Origin: Albugo candida
Lineage: Eukaryota; Oomycota; Peronosporomycetes; Albuginales; Albuginaceae
Assembly (NCBI GenBank): GCA_905220665.1
Contig: CAJNAR010000002.1
Span: 620,001-684,000 of the forward strand
Direction: 5' to 3'
DNA length: 64,000 nucleotides
Shown piece after piece: positions 1-11,000 of this stretch. The position numbers were made by a program, and so were the translations under genes. Under the pieces are notes generated by a model. That model was not told the DNA's origin and ran no database searches. It worked only from the letters and a program-made list of their open reading frames with translations. Within the stretch, counting starts at the first letter, position 1, and each line of letters opens with the position of its first letter.

Positions 1-564
1 TTTGTGGGTGAAACGTACATATTTTATCCATGTTATACTCATTCTTCATGCTTCTTACGTCCGATCAGGTCTTGTCCGTGTCTAGTATTACAGGTCATCA
101 AATGAATGTGACCATTTCTAGTAATATAGCTCCGTTATCCGATTGTATATCGGTCGAACGGCGCTTTGTCCCCGACTTATCTATTGGGTCTTATCTCGGT
201 GGTGTATCGTATGAATGTTTTCAGAGCGATTCTGATTGGTTGATATTTACAAAATATAAATATGCTGTGGCAGAGCACATAGTACTGCGTTTTATATTTG
301 AGACTGGCACAAAACAGTACGACTTTCATAAACGCTTCTATTCCATTTTTCAGTTTCATTGGTTGATAAAAATCACTCACATAAGAACAAAGCATCCATG
401 ATGTCCCTTTTTTTGCACGTAGAAAAATTAGAATGGTATTGATCAACAAATTGCTTTGCGAAGACTTGTACAACACGCTACTTCTCTCTACAGAGTGACT
501 GGTCTGAACGAGTCCCTAACAAAATTTTCCATTGGATTTTCCATCACACACAAATTTCTTGGTC
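1..564. other. 5' flank of CCG copy 1
   Basis: I see no gene here; the short reading frames are not protein-like. The last 200 bases resemble the flank immediately upstream of the CCG gene at 45304: both carry a 'ttggttgataaa/tgtttaataaa' stretch, then 'aaattagaatggta', 'acgctacttctctc/acgctacttctttc' and 'tgactggtctga'. The promoter region therefore appears to have been duplicated with the gene. Related sequence is also seen at about 29,920-30,080. Confidence 0.5.
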
Positions 565-2173
565 ATGATTCACCCATATTGGCTTTTCCTTTCGGTTGTG
601 TGCCTTCGAAACGCGGTTACTGATGCCAAGGATCCTGTTATAATCACCGCAACATTTTCCGTTGATAGCAATCTAGGTGAGTGCCAATTCTGCCTGACAA
701 ATATTGCCGGTGTGGATCGTATTTTGCTTGGGTCTATCAGTACATACTACTCCAACCCACCGTCTGCCACAGCAATACTTGAAGCCTATGGTTGGGTTTC
801 TTCTTTTCAAAGAGCAGGGATTGAGTGTCAGGGTAAGTCCAAATGCGGATTTGTTACAATGACAGGTCTCGAGCATGTGGACATCGATTCATCTTTACGG
901 AACATGAATGCACCGCTTTGCGTTCTCACAGATGTGCAAACCACTTTTGAATGCGGCATCTGTCTCCAAATGGTGAGCGGCTCACATGTGATAGAAAAAA
1001 AGCAACTGGTAACACACGATAGAAGCGAACGCTATTTACATGTGCTATACACGATGCAAAGAGACATTTTTGAGCCGTGTTCATTCTCCGGTATATGTAG
1101 TGGAGTCAACTATGAATTTGACGACAGTACTTGCGTAAATCTTGTCAACAAATTAACCAAGTATCATTTCAGTTCAGTCCAAGTTGATCATTTAGATAGA
1201 CCCAAGCCGAAGCCGGCGAAAATGCGTGTTGCGATCAAAGCTATTGATCATACTACACAACGGACGTCATTATGCTATAAGACTTCCGCAACCTTCGACC
1301 GACAGACAGAATGCCTTGGTTGCATGGCTCTGTACTCAAAAGGGATGGCAGTACTACTGGTAAGTCAAACTACCGCTGCGCATGAATCTGACCAAAACGA
1401 TAAAAAAACTGAGCAGCTTGTTTTCCTGACATCGAATCGTTCTCAACGCTTTATCGAAAAATGTAAAGAGCTCTGCGGATCGACAACTTCAAAATCAAAA
1501 AGCAAATGTTTGGAAGCCTATAAATCAAGCATTAGCTATTCAACCACCGTCGGCAAGATATACTACAATATGGCAGCAAGAAATCTCAGGTACAATCAAA
1601 TCGATCAAAACACATTGTCTCTAGCACAACCTTCAAATTGCATGTGGGTAGAACACGAACTAAATCATGGCGAAAACTGTCAGACTTGCTTAGTATACAA
1701 AGCTGGATACTCTGTAAAGAGACTATACCATATTGATTTTTTGATTTCATCGAAACATAACCTCCCAACGTAGCATCTCTGAATGTATTACCTCCATTCC
1801 TTTAGCGAGTGAAAAGCTTTGCAAAAAAGTGATCAGTGTTCTGAATCAATTTTGTAACTTTTACAACTTACAAACTCCTGAGCTTGGTGGTACTCCGATC
1901 CTGGGATCATTTCAAAGTAGCGCATTCCGTATGATTACAATAGGAATTCCAGAAAATCGAAATCCGGAATGCTTTATTTATCTCACGTCATGGTTGGATA
2001 TTTTGATCACAGATTTGAACTACTTCTTGATGGTGGGTGTGCCAAAAATACCCGATTGTTTCACGGAGTGTGGAGATTTACGGATGACTCAATGGCAACC
2101 GTTGGATGTCTCTTTGATTCCACCGATGCCATCAAATTCGATCAAAGCAAGGTTTGGTGTCATGGAGAGATAG
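565..2173 (+). pseudogene. CCG-class secreted cysteine-rich protein, copy 1 (frameshifted)
   Basis: The start at 565 is chosen because it lines up with the start of the intact paralogue at 45304 (MIHPYW versus MVHPYW); an in-frame ATG at 532 lies upstream. A hydrophobic signal peptide of about 20 residues precedes the mature protein, which opens with C-x2-C-x5-G (CQFCLTNIAG) and carries a second such motif (CGICLQMVSG). The reading frame stops at 1771-1773. The paralogous sequence then continues in the next frame from about 1772 (SISECITS...) to a stop at 2171-2173. Comparison with the copy at 31,280 suggests two bases missing at about 1769-1772. In the C-terminal CxxC motif the second cysteine has become tyrosine (CFIYLTS). 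I infer a decayed effector-like gene; a sequencing error at the shift cannot be excluded. Confidence 0.72.
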
Positions 2174-2310
2174 TAGCTTTCCTATGAAAACATGCTTTCG
2201 GATCCGAGTATGCTCGATTCGACGTTCACCTATTCAAAACCGCTCTATCCGCTAGGATTATCCATTAGGTCCTATCTAGTGCTCTATCGGTAATAAAAAA
2301 GCTTGAAAAA

Positions 2311-2822
2311 CACTTTTACCATCTTGCAAGATCTATCACTTGCACAATTACTACTGTACAAGTAACGCTGACTGATGTCATGCATATAGTCTGCTTGAGG
2401 CAATTGCTTTCGGTGAAAGGAAACATCCATAAGAAAGTAGACACTCCCACGACCATTCGCGCTTGACATATAAATGAGGTATATTCACCAAAGCTAAGCT
2501 GCCTCCACTCAATCCTGCAAAAAGGTAGACTATATATTGAGTCAAGATCCATCAGGAAGGAAACACTTTTACCATCTTGCAAGATCTATCACTTGCACAA
2601 TTACTACTGTACAAGTAACGTTGACTGATGTCATGCATATAGTCTGCTTGAGGCTATCATTGCTTTCGGTGAAAGGAAACATCCATAAGAAAGTAGACAC
2701 TCCCACGACCATTCGCGCTTGACATATAAATGAGGTATATTCACCAAAGCTAAGCTGCCTCCACTCAATCCTGCAAAAAGGTAGACTATATATTGAGTCA
2801 AGATCCATCAGCAAGGAAACAC
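2311..2822. repeat. Two-copy direct tandem repeat, unit about 255 bp
   Basis: Copy one is about 2311-2563 and copy two about 2564-2822. They are nearly identical by eye, with a three-base difference near 2653 (gaggcaattg versus gaggctatcattg) and a few substitutions. The unit contains 'tcctgcaaaaaggtagactatatattgag', which resembles single-copy sequence downstream of the CCG genes at 32,260 and 47,230. The unit is therefore part of the usual 3' flank, duplicated locally here. Confidence 0.85.
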
Positions 2823-5584
2823 ACGCCTGTATAATTTGATGAACTTGGTCCATGCCTACGGAATTAACAATGGTATAGCTTGCTCGCTAGACAAAAACAC
2901 TTTTTCGTAAGGTAACCCTTGTTTTGCGCTCGCATTTGTCAGCATCATAAGTGCTTTACCCGACGCCCTTTTTACAGTCATCTCTCATCTTTATGTAATG
3001 GTTGGTTTGTCTGGATTATAGCTTCAATGAATCTTTGCGACTGTTTCTCTGTCTGTCCTGCTATGTCGAATGATATTACTTCATGTGTATGCCGGTGCGC
3101 ACCTCACTTGACCCGTATATCGCATCTCTCGGATTTGGCACAATCTTCCCGCATTCACCTTACCGTTTGAAATAAGGAAGCTTGTTTCATCACATATACC
3201 TCGATTGGATGCAGAATCGAAATGCAAGTTTAAAACTATAAAGCCTCTCATCTCCCTTTTGTTTTGTTAGCACCAATATATTGCGTATTCTCTTTGAGCT
3301 AAAAAGCGTCCTGAGACCACAATTCGACTTCCGAAGTCATGAGCGAGGTGTCTTTATTTACGGAGGTACTGCTTTCCCTGCACTTAGGAAATGAAGGAAA
3401 ACTATAAATCGAGACTTAATTGGGCACTATCATCTTAGGAGATCCATGTACGAAATGACCGAATGGAAACTAATAAAGCGTACTGTGCATACAGAAGTTT
3501 TAGCAAGAAAGCCGTTTTTTTGTGACAAAGGAGCAAATCCAATCTAATAATGCGACAAAAAGCGAATAAGTAGTTGTGTGATGCAATGAATACCTGACTG
3601 ATATCTGAAGCTTTCTTGTTATGAAATGACCAACTCGTAGCTTTGAAAATTGAACTCTGTTATGTTTGCTGGCGCATCATCCTTTCATTTCTATTCGTGT
3701 GACGCTTAAATTGAAGATTAGGAGCATGTTCATTCAGGTCGTAGAAAACGGGAGCTTCGATGCATACATAGAGACTCGTCGACATCTTGAGTGTCATCAG
3801 ACGCTGCATGAGGTAATAAAGATGAGATAGCGGTATATCATTGCATAAAATGACGCAAAGAATGAGGGTAGGCTATGCCTCGATCAGTAAGTTGGATATT
3901 TTGACGTCCTTGCAATGGGTTGCCGAGCACTGTCCTCATCAATAAAAAGGACATTGATGAGAAATAACGTGATGTCGCGTTTGACTGCTAATCTATCGAG
4001 ATGGAGCGCTATATGGTGTTGGAAGAAGCTACGAATAATATTTTCAAGTACGAGCATCAGTGATAACTGTAGGTGGAATGATAAAGGTACATTTTCAGGC
4101 TAGTAATAGTAAACATTGCGTATTACTTTCTTTGACACGGAGAAAGGAAAAAAAAGAATCTTTTGCAAGGATTTTGTGAAATCTGAATTTATCAAACGAC
4201 ACCAATTCACGACATAATGGTCTTTCGATGGATTATGTTCCATCTGAGACAAGGCGTTTACAGCGGGCAACGATCGTACAGTCTTTCTTCAATGACGAGT
4301 ATTTTAGTTTGGGCTGATGACCGGCGTTTTCCTGATATTCAATGAAGTATGGTCTGTTTGAACCCAAGAAGATGATCAATCCAGCAGATAGAATATTACG
4401 ATAACCCATTGGTGCTTGCGGGCAACGATCGCACAGTCTTTCTTCAATGACGAGTATTTTAGTTTGGGCTGATGACCGGCGTTTTCCTGATATTCAATGA
4501 AGTATGGTCTGTTTGAACCCAAGAAGATGATCAATCCAGCAGATAGAATATTACGATAACCCATTGGTGCTTGACTGTAGCTGGTAGATTGCAAAATGAA
4601 CTTAATTCAGAGATTGAAAGTTTTGTAGATTCTGGTGCAGTGAAATACAAATCAGCCAGGAGGAGAGTTGTTGCGCAAAACAATTCCGACTCTATGTGGA
4701 GGCACTACATTCGGAAGAATTCTTTGAGAAGATTCAGAGAAGTGTTAGATGGTAACTTACAAAAATTATAAATGTGAGTCATATGACAAATGTGAACAAT
4801 GTTGGCAACATTAGTTCAAGAAATGGAGGCTTACCTTAGCTATTGATGAACTAAGAACCTAAACGTTGATGTTTATATTTTCTTCTTTCGACACAAGACC
4901 TATGAAAAATTACAATCGCTGACGTTCTCAGAAGGAATACTACAGTATTTTATCTCCCTATCCGCTTGGTGCCTTTACAATCACCTTAATGAATAGCTAT
5001 TCGTCCAGATAGTGTCCGATGATTTTGAAAAAATGCTCTAATCAAAGTTTTTGCTGCTTTCCTAAACTTTCACGCAGAGGAGGCTGAAAAGAGCCATCTT
5101 AGATCTTGGCAATACTTCGCCTTTGATTCGTACAGCCATCGTTCTATAGTGTGGGGCGCAAGACTTGCTTTTTCCGATTGTCGCACTTCATCGAATCTTT
5201 ACACTCAAACGTTCGCTTGGCTCAAACCGGCGGATGCTAAGTCCAAATTGTATATCATGAAAGACTCTGTCAGTTTAGAATCACACTGGAGGCTCTCAAA
5301 GCCGATCATCTTATCGTTTTGAGGGCGCGTTTCTCCAGCTTTTGTCATATGTGCATCGTCAAAGTGTTGCAAATATGAGATATGCGAGCAACACATGACA
5401 CGGGGCTCTTTTTTTTAGCCTTCGTGTATCAAAACCACAATACACAGTCGTCCCTGCATTCCAAAACATAGTATGGAAACGATCAATCTACATCGGATGG
5501 TATTTCGGTATGTTTGAAGTACGTTAACGAAGTATACATACTTGACGAAATGTCAGGTAGCCGTTTATAGACCGCCAAGAATAT
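2823..5584. other. Gene-free interval with duplicated 3' flank
   Basis: No convincing coding region is visible. Positions of about 2,940-3,150 resemble 32,420-32,600 downstream of CCG copy 4 (shared 'acagtcat.tctca', 'ttcatg.gtatgc.g' and 'ctgt.tg' words), so this is again 3' flank of the CCG unit. The remainder is AT-rich unrecognised sequence, apart from the 155-bp tandem repeat at 4263-4572. Confidence 0.4.
4263..4572. repeat. Two-copy direct tandem repeat, unit 155 bp
   Basis: Positions 4263-4417 and 4418-4572 are almost identical. Both begin gcgggcaacgatcg and end ggtgcttg; a T/C difference just after the start is the only one noticed. No known element is recognised. The near identity suggests a recent duplication. 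Confidence 0.88.
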
Positions 5585-6097
5585 ATGAAGCGTGGTTATT
5601 TGGACCTGCAAGAACGAATCGATATATTACAAACTTCAGAGTCCAGATTGGTGTTCTGGATGCTCTATCTTTTCGACGATGATTGGATCCCTCAGAATGT
5701 CGATTCTGTATATCAACAGGAGCTCGCGGATATACCGCTACTCGAATACAATGAAGCTGACACCTCGGAAGATGATGAGGATGCTTTCCAAGATGAATTG
5801 ACCCATGAATCGTTAGGCGAATTAAGGCATGAAGTGGTGTCAAGTTCTGACAAGAAATCGACGCATCAATCGACGCATGAATCTGAGAATGGATTGGAGA
5901 ATGAATTGGAGAATGAATCGAATGATCGATTTCAATCCGATGATCCTTTTGGTTCCGGGCTAATCGATCCGCAAATCTTTACACACAAATCTGGCTGCAT
6001 AAAATATGTAGCTTTTTCCGATATCACAAAAATGTACTGTACGCTTTCTCATCCAAGGCAGCCCTTTCCCAGTTCAGTAGCCGTGGAAGTCCGGTAG
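5585..6097 (+). CDS. Hypothetical acidic protein, 170 aa
   Basis: This is an open frame of 170 codons with biased composition. Residues 55-130 are rich in Asp, Glu and Ser and contain short echoed units (STHQSTHES, GLENELENE). There is a hydrophobic stretch near residues 22-30 (LVFWMLYLF) but no clear signal peptide. I recognise no family. It lies just beyond the truncated CCG copy 2, with the two 3' ends 16 bp apart. It could be a real lineage-specific gene or an open frame surviving by chance; the low-complexity charged composition and length favour a gene only weakly. Confidence 0.35.
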   Translation: MKRGYLDLQERIDILQTSESRLVFWMLYLFDDDWIPQNVDSVYQQELADIPLLEYNEADTSEDDEDAFQDELTHESLGELRHEVVSSSDKKSTHQSTHESENGLENELENESNDRFQSDDPFGSGLIDPQIFTHKSGCIKYVAFSDITKMYCTLSHPRQPFPSSVAVEVR

Positions 6098-6113
6098 CAT
6101 TGTGATTTCCATG

Positions 6114-6632
6114 TTACGCTCTCGTAAATCGATCCGATCGCGTGATTTGAGACATCCTGCGATGCATAATCATTCGCTTTCGTATGCTACGGGAGCCACT
6201 CGTCATTTTCATGCAGTTGCCGCATTCAGCACTCGTTTGCGAATCTGTGAGTAAGCATAGCGCTTTCAACGTTGTCGGTTTAATAATGCTCGACTTTGAA
6301 GAAGATACCGCGGTATCCATATTTTCAGTATGTCTCATTATGATGGAGCCACACATACTTTCACTCTGGCAGTCTATTCCGGCTCTTATAAAAGAAAAAG
6401 CCAAGCCAGATGCGTCGAATATTGCTGTGGTAAGCGGTGGATATGAGATGTTCGTAAGGGTAGACGCAAGCGAAAGACGATTCATTCCGGCAATTTCTGT
6501 TAGGCAGGACTGGCACTTGCCTAGATCGCTTTGGAGACTAAATGTTGCGGTTATTATTGCTCGCTGGTTGGCATCAGTACCCGTGTCTAAAAGCGACACA
6601 GCACAGAAAAGAAGCTAGTGCTGGTGGAGCAT
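6114..6632 (-). pseudogene. CCG-class protein, copy 2, truncated, with stop in the signal peptide
   Basis: From an ATG at 6632 the frame reads MLHQH then TAG at 6617-6615, where intact copies have tryptophan (MVHPYW, MVHQHW). It then continues in frame through the rest of the signal peptide and into the mature domain with C-x2-C-x5-G (CQSCLTEIAG) and a second CxxC (CGNCMKMTSG). Similarity ends soon after this, at about 6155, and a stop at 6114 follows. About two thirds of the full-length protein is missing. The copy is dead because of both the nonsense codon and the truncation, unless translation starts within the remaining 161-codon frame, which would lack most of the signal peptide. Confidence 0.78.
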
Positions 6633-7407
6633 GGCCAGCAATTCGTTTTTCCTACAAAGAAATTTGTGACGAGTTACAATTTGATAATTGTACGGCAGAA
6701 GTATGATTGATCGTCTGTTGTATGGTTATCAGCCAATTAGAAAGAAAGGTGGAATAGAAACATATATGGAAATCGTTATATTGTGTCAGTGTGCAGAGAG
6801 AATAGTGATATGTGATACGCGATCTCCTTTCTGTATTCACAACGCATTTCCAAGTTTTATACTCAAAATGTAAAGAAATTCATGTAGCGGAAATGTATCA
6901 TGGAAGTCACGTGGAAACATCGAGTGTGGATTGAGAGAATCTTGATTCTTTGAAATGAATAGCTCGTCAAAGCATCTAGTGAGACACGAACTAGAAAAAA
7001 GACGCACGTTAGAGGCCTGGGTGCGCCGTTTTTATAGGTACAAAAGTGGTTAATGAACTTTGCATTCTGTACACGAAAGAATGATCATATTAAACGAATA
7101 ACCGGTAATTATGGATACTGATAAGATATGACGGGACCCCATTACATTGGATATTGTGACTGCATGCAAGAACGCATAAGGAACGATAAAGGATGTTCTT
7201 ACAGTATACAGCTGAACTAATGAAGTAGCAGAGGTTAGGCTACAGCTAAAGTGAAGCATGATAAAACTGGAATGTAAAAGTGCTCAAGCAACATGTAAAA
7301 AATTCCACTTTATCGGCTACTATAGCTTCTGTTTAGTCCTTTGGCTGATTGTCGTCGTCTCCAGGATGAAAAGATCATTGATTTTCGTGTGATTGAATAG
7401 CAGTATA
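6633..7407. other. Gene-free interval
   Basis: I see no gene. The first 150 bases (…ccaattagaaagaaaggtggaatagaaacatatatgg…) resemble the inverted CCG 5' flank near 21,790-21,850, which fits their position upstream of the - strand copy 2. The rest is unrecognised. Confidence 0.4.
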
Positions 7408-7555
7408 TGTTGGCAGGTGAGCGAAGATGCGGTGTTGCAGGAATTTGCCAAAACTGAGGTTTTATTTTTTAGAAAATTAAAATCCTAACCAAGCGTTTAA
7501 ACTAAGTTCCAAGTGCGACTAGAAACCTAAAACACATTGTTAAGTTCTTTCAACA
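7408..7555 (-). repeat. 3' LTR of copia element 1
   Basis: This 148-bp LTR matches 11788-11935 with about eight substitutions counted by eye, roughly 5% divergence. That is consistent with an insertion that is not recent. Confidence 0.93.
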
Positions 7556-8491
7556 CTCCTTCCTTTCCGGTTGCACTTGAAGTTGTGTCATCTTCAACTT
7601 GCATTGTCCATCCCTTAACTGCCATAACTCCCTTAGCTGAAGAAATCTTGGCGTCAGAAACGCCTTCATCTGCAAGTCGGCCATCATCTTCGACGTATGT
7701 ACGTACCTTGGCGCGATAATTTTTCTGACCATGTTAGCTCTGACGAAATTGAGTCGGACGTCGATATGTGTGGCCTTGATTGAAGTAGCTTCGTTGAGAA
7801 ATTGACTGATAGCCGCCTGGTTATCCATCCACAAGATCATTGGCTCCTTCACTTTGACCTTCAACTCGCTGAATAATTCCTTTGCTCCAAGTAATTCCTG
7901 CGATGCCTTCGATGTTGCTCCAAACTCTGCTTCCATCGTCGATAATGCTACTCAGTGCTGCTTCTTGCATGACCAGCTGATCGTCATTCCATTCAAAGTG
8001 AATGCTGTACCAGATATGCTCTTTCTCGTTTCATCATCTGCTGCGTAATCAGCATCCGAAAACGCTTTCAGAGTGACTTCTCTGAAATTCGTGCATACCT
8101 CACCACCCAAATAGAGCTTCAGACTTTTAGTACCCTTAAGATACTTCACCACTCTGACACCTAACGCCCAATCGGCTGTTGTTGGTGCATGAGTACGTCT
8201 CGTCAGCTTATGCACAGCGAAACTGATGTCTGGACGCGTGCAGAGTGCAATCCACAAAAGGCTGCCCGTCAAAGACTGGAACTTCTTGATATTTGGCTTC
8301 TTGACTAAACGTATCTCCAAGCAGTCCGATTTTGATGTTGTACTATCACTGTAGTCCTGACCGATAGGCGTGAGAACCGGATGCGCTTCATCCATCTTCA
8401 TCGCTGTAGCGAACTCACATGCCCAAAAACTTCCTGACGGGTCCGACATTCTTGATTGAAAGACTTGAAAGACCATCAAATGTAGACTCAA
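7550..8491 (-). pseudogene. Copia element 1: RT C-terminal part and RNase H
   Basis: The segment shows the copia connection region (LTGSLLWIALCTRPDISFAV, VVKYLKGTKSLKLYLGG), then RNase H motifs (FSDADYA, STMEAEFGATSKASQEL, WMDNQAAI, HIDVRLNFVR). An in-frame TGA at 7954-7952 lies just before the MEAEF motif. The final MxADLxTK motif is altered (MMADLQMKAF). The product is non-functional as written. Confidence 0.85.
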
Positions 8492-9338
8492 TTCTCGAAG
8501 AACTTGTCCCCGTTATCAGTATATCGTAGACATATACCCCCAGAACCGTAATTCCTTTTGTGTCCTGGTCGTGATATAAACGTGAGTCTGTTAGACTTTG
8601 TTTGAAACGTGCATTGCTAAGCTTCTCATGTAACAGGTGACTCCATAGCCGTCCTGCTTGTTTCAATCCATATAGGCTCTTCTGTAAGCGTAGTACCACT
8701 TGATCACGACTCGTAACACCCAGTTCATCCAGCTTGGATGTCGATATTTTCATTCCTTGAGGCACGTGCAAATGCAGGTCCAGGTTCTTTTCCGTTGGAC
8801 CCTTCTCGTACACATTTGATACGTCACCATGCCTTGCTGGCATTCCCCAGATCCTTGCTAAAGCTTGTATGAGCTTTGCTGTGCCTAAATCCATTACTGC
8901 TGCAAATGTCATGTCGTAATTGACTCCGAATACTTGTTCGTTCCCGCAGGCAACCATTCTAGCCTTGAAGCGTTCCAGATTGCCGTTTGCGTCCGTTTTT
9001 CGCTTGAATACCCACTTCGTATGTAAGGCTTTGATATCGCTGGTTCTTGGTACAATGGTCCATGTTCTGTTTTCCTCCAGTGAGGCTAGTTCTGCGTCTG
9101 CAGCCTCCTTCCATTCGACATGCTTTACTGACTTCATTGCTTGATTGTACGTCTTTGGATCCGGCTCAATCAGCACTGACACGATATCTTGAGACGGAGC
9201 TTTCCTTCCTTGGTTTCTGGTAACCATCTTACTTCTTGGATCTTTCTTGACCAGATCCGATCGCGGCCTTGTGGCAGTTGTGATTGATTTGCTTTGAACG
9301 TTGGTATTCTTATGAGGTTTCACGTCTACCTCTTTCAA
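8415..9338 (-). pseudogene. Copia element 1: reverse transcriptase, catalytic Asp lost
   Basis: Copia-type RT landmarks are present: WKEAADAELASLEENRTW, KWVFKRK, RFKARMVA, HGDVSNVY, LRLQKSLYGLKQAGRLW. The polymerase box reads YVYDILITG where active elements have YVDD, so one of the two metal-binding aspartates is replaced by tyrosine. The frame stops right after FLGM. About 40 residues of the usual linker are missing before the frame that starts at 8491, which indicates an internal deletion with a frameshift. Confidence 0.88.
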
Positions 9339-9344
9339 ATTCTG

Positions 9345-9749
9345 TTAACGTCCCTTGGAATTTCCAAATCTATTTGCGCCTTCCATAGTTGACTCCACAT
9401 TTGAGATGTGTTGAGTGTTAATGACAGTCTTTGACTTGGGTAAATACACTTTGTATCCTTTGGTTTCATCGCATTTTCCGATAACTATGCCTTCTTCACT
9501 TCGCTTCGCGAGAGACTTTTTTCCAGTTCGCATTCGAACCGAACAAGGTGAGCCGAATGTTACGACATCAGCAAGACTTATATACTTCCCAGTCAAAACC
9601 TTCAAGGGGGATCGTCTTCCTTTATTCGCTCTGGTTGGGCATCTATTAAGGATATATGTCGCATATTCAGCGGTATGTGCCCCAAAATATAACGCCATAG
9701 AGTTTCCAAATATCATAGATCGCACCAGGTTCATGACTGTCCTATGCAT
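9345..9749 (-). pseudogene. Copia element 1: integrase C-terminal part
   Basis: This frame carries the conserved post-catalytic integrase segment (ATYILNRCPTRAN, SPLKVLTGK) and the beta-barrel region (GSPCSVRMRTGKKSLAKRSEEGIVIG). It ends at 9345, only a few bases before the reverse transcriptase frame starts at 9338, so the polyprotein is broken here too. Confidence 0.82.
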
Positions 9750-9881
9750 TCGTTCAGCTTTCCCATTCGATGCTTGGTTTCGGCCTCACTGATTTGTCTT
9801 CGCACTCCCTCTTCTTTGCAAAAAATGTCCACATTTCTGTACTCAGCGCCGCCATCTGTTCGTAGAACATGAATCTTGCAA

Positions 9882-10994
9882 TCAAATCGTTTCTTCGAAG
9901 TAAGTCAAGAAGTCTTGAAACTTCGTTGCTGCTTCATTCTTCGTCTTGGCCAAGAATACCCGACAATAGTTCGACTTGTAGTCGATAAAGTTGACCAAAT
10001 ATCGATTTCCACGTCGGGCTTGAGGCGTGATCGGACCCTTCAAATCACTGCATATTACTCCACCAATTGTTTCCGTTGGTGAGTTTATACCGGTATCTTT
10101 CCGAGACTGTCTGTTCTTTGTTTGCTTGCTTTCTGCGCAAGTAAGGCATTTCAATCGCCGATGGTCATCAATCTCGATCCCTGATTCCGGAAGCTTTGCT
10201 ATACGCTCAATAGTATCGTAGTTCAGATGACCAAATCGTTGATGGAAGTGTAGAAGACTTCCCGTCTGCTTGTTTGCGTCATCCACGGACTCAATTGAAG
10301 CGAGTATATCCATGACACTGGATACGCGTTCCCGGCCCTCTGTTTTGATACCGAGAACGTTTTTGACCATATTTACTTCGAACACGATCGCCCCATTAGC
10401 AGTACGTCGTACTACTCTCGATCCATCTTCTCGATACGCCAATTTGCATCCTTTCGCCTCCAACTTTCCATACGAGACAATATTCCAAGGGAGGTGTTCC
10501 GAATTTTGCACATCGTTCAATAGAACATTCCTCGGTAAACCGTTGACTGTTGCGATAATCTTCGCCGATCCTGTCCACCCCAGCTTCATTTCCCTCCCAT
10601 TTGGAAGTATGCATGATTCGGTGCATTCCTTACGATGCTGTAACATGTGTACATCTGTTACAAGGTGCCTGCTGGATCCGCTGTCTAGTATCCATACTTT
10701 CTTCGATTGTTCCAGCGTAGTACTCTTGCATCCAATTCCTAAAACGATGTCTTCACTGCTGGAGGAGCTCTGGTTCCGGCAATCCTTTTTCATGTGTCCA
10801 CTTTTCCCGCAATTGTAGCAGTTCATTCGCTTCTTCGGCTTGAATTCCCTTATCGTACCGATTCGGTCGCGAGAAAACTTCTTTGGCTCTCTTGGTGCAT
10901 CACTGATGGTTTCTGAATCCATAAGCTGGGCAAAATGACATAGTTCCTCGGCTTGCCTTCTGCTGTCATCTCTCATTGTGTTGACACGGCCCAT
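9882..10994 (-). pseudogene. Copia element 1: zinc knuckle, protease and integrase N-terminal part
   Basis: In frame with gag upstream. Visible motifs in order are a CCHC knuckle (CYNCGKSGHMKKDC), the aspartic protease site (WILDSGSSRHLV), the GAG-pre-integrase H/C zinc finger (HQRFGHLNYDTIERIAK then CLTCAESK) and the first integrase aspartate (CSDLKGP). The frame ends at 9882. The second catalytic aspartate (RTDGGAEY) follows at about 9860 in another frame, which implies a one-base indel in the run of A just before it. Confidence 0.85.
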
Positions 10995-11000
10995 CAGAGC

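Noticed and set aside
30..401. Open frame of 123 codons at the left edge
   Set aside because: It lies in the duplicated CCG 5' flank, is not conserved in the flanks of other copies, and shows no domain.
2316..2853. Overlapping - strand frames over the 255-bp tandem repeat
   Set aside because: They repeat only because the DNA repeats. The matching flanks elsewhere do not keep the frame open.
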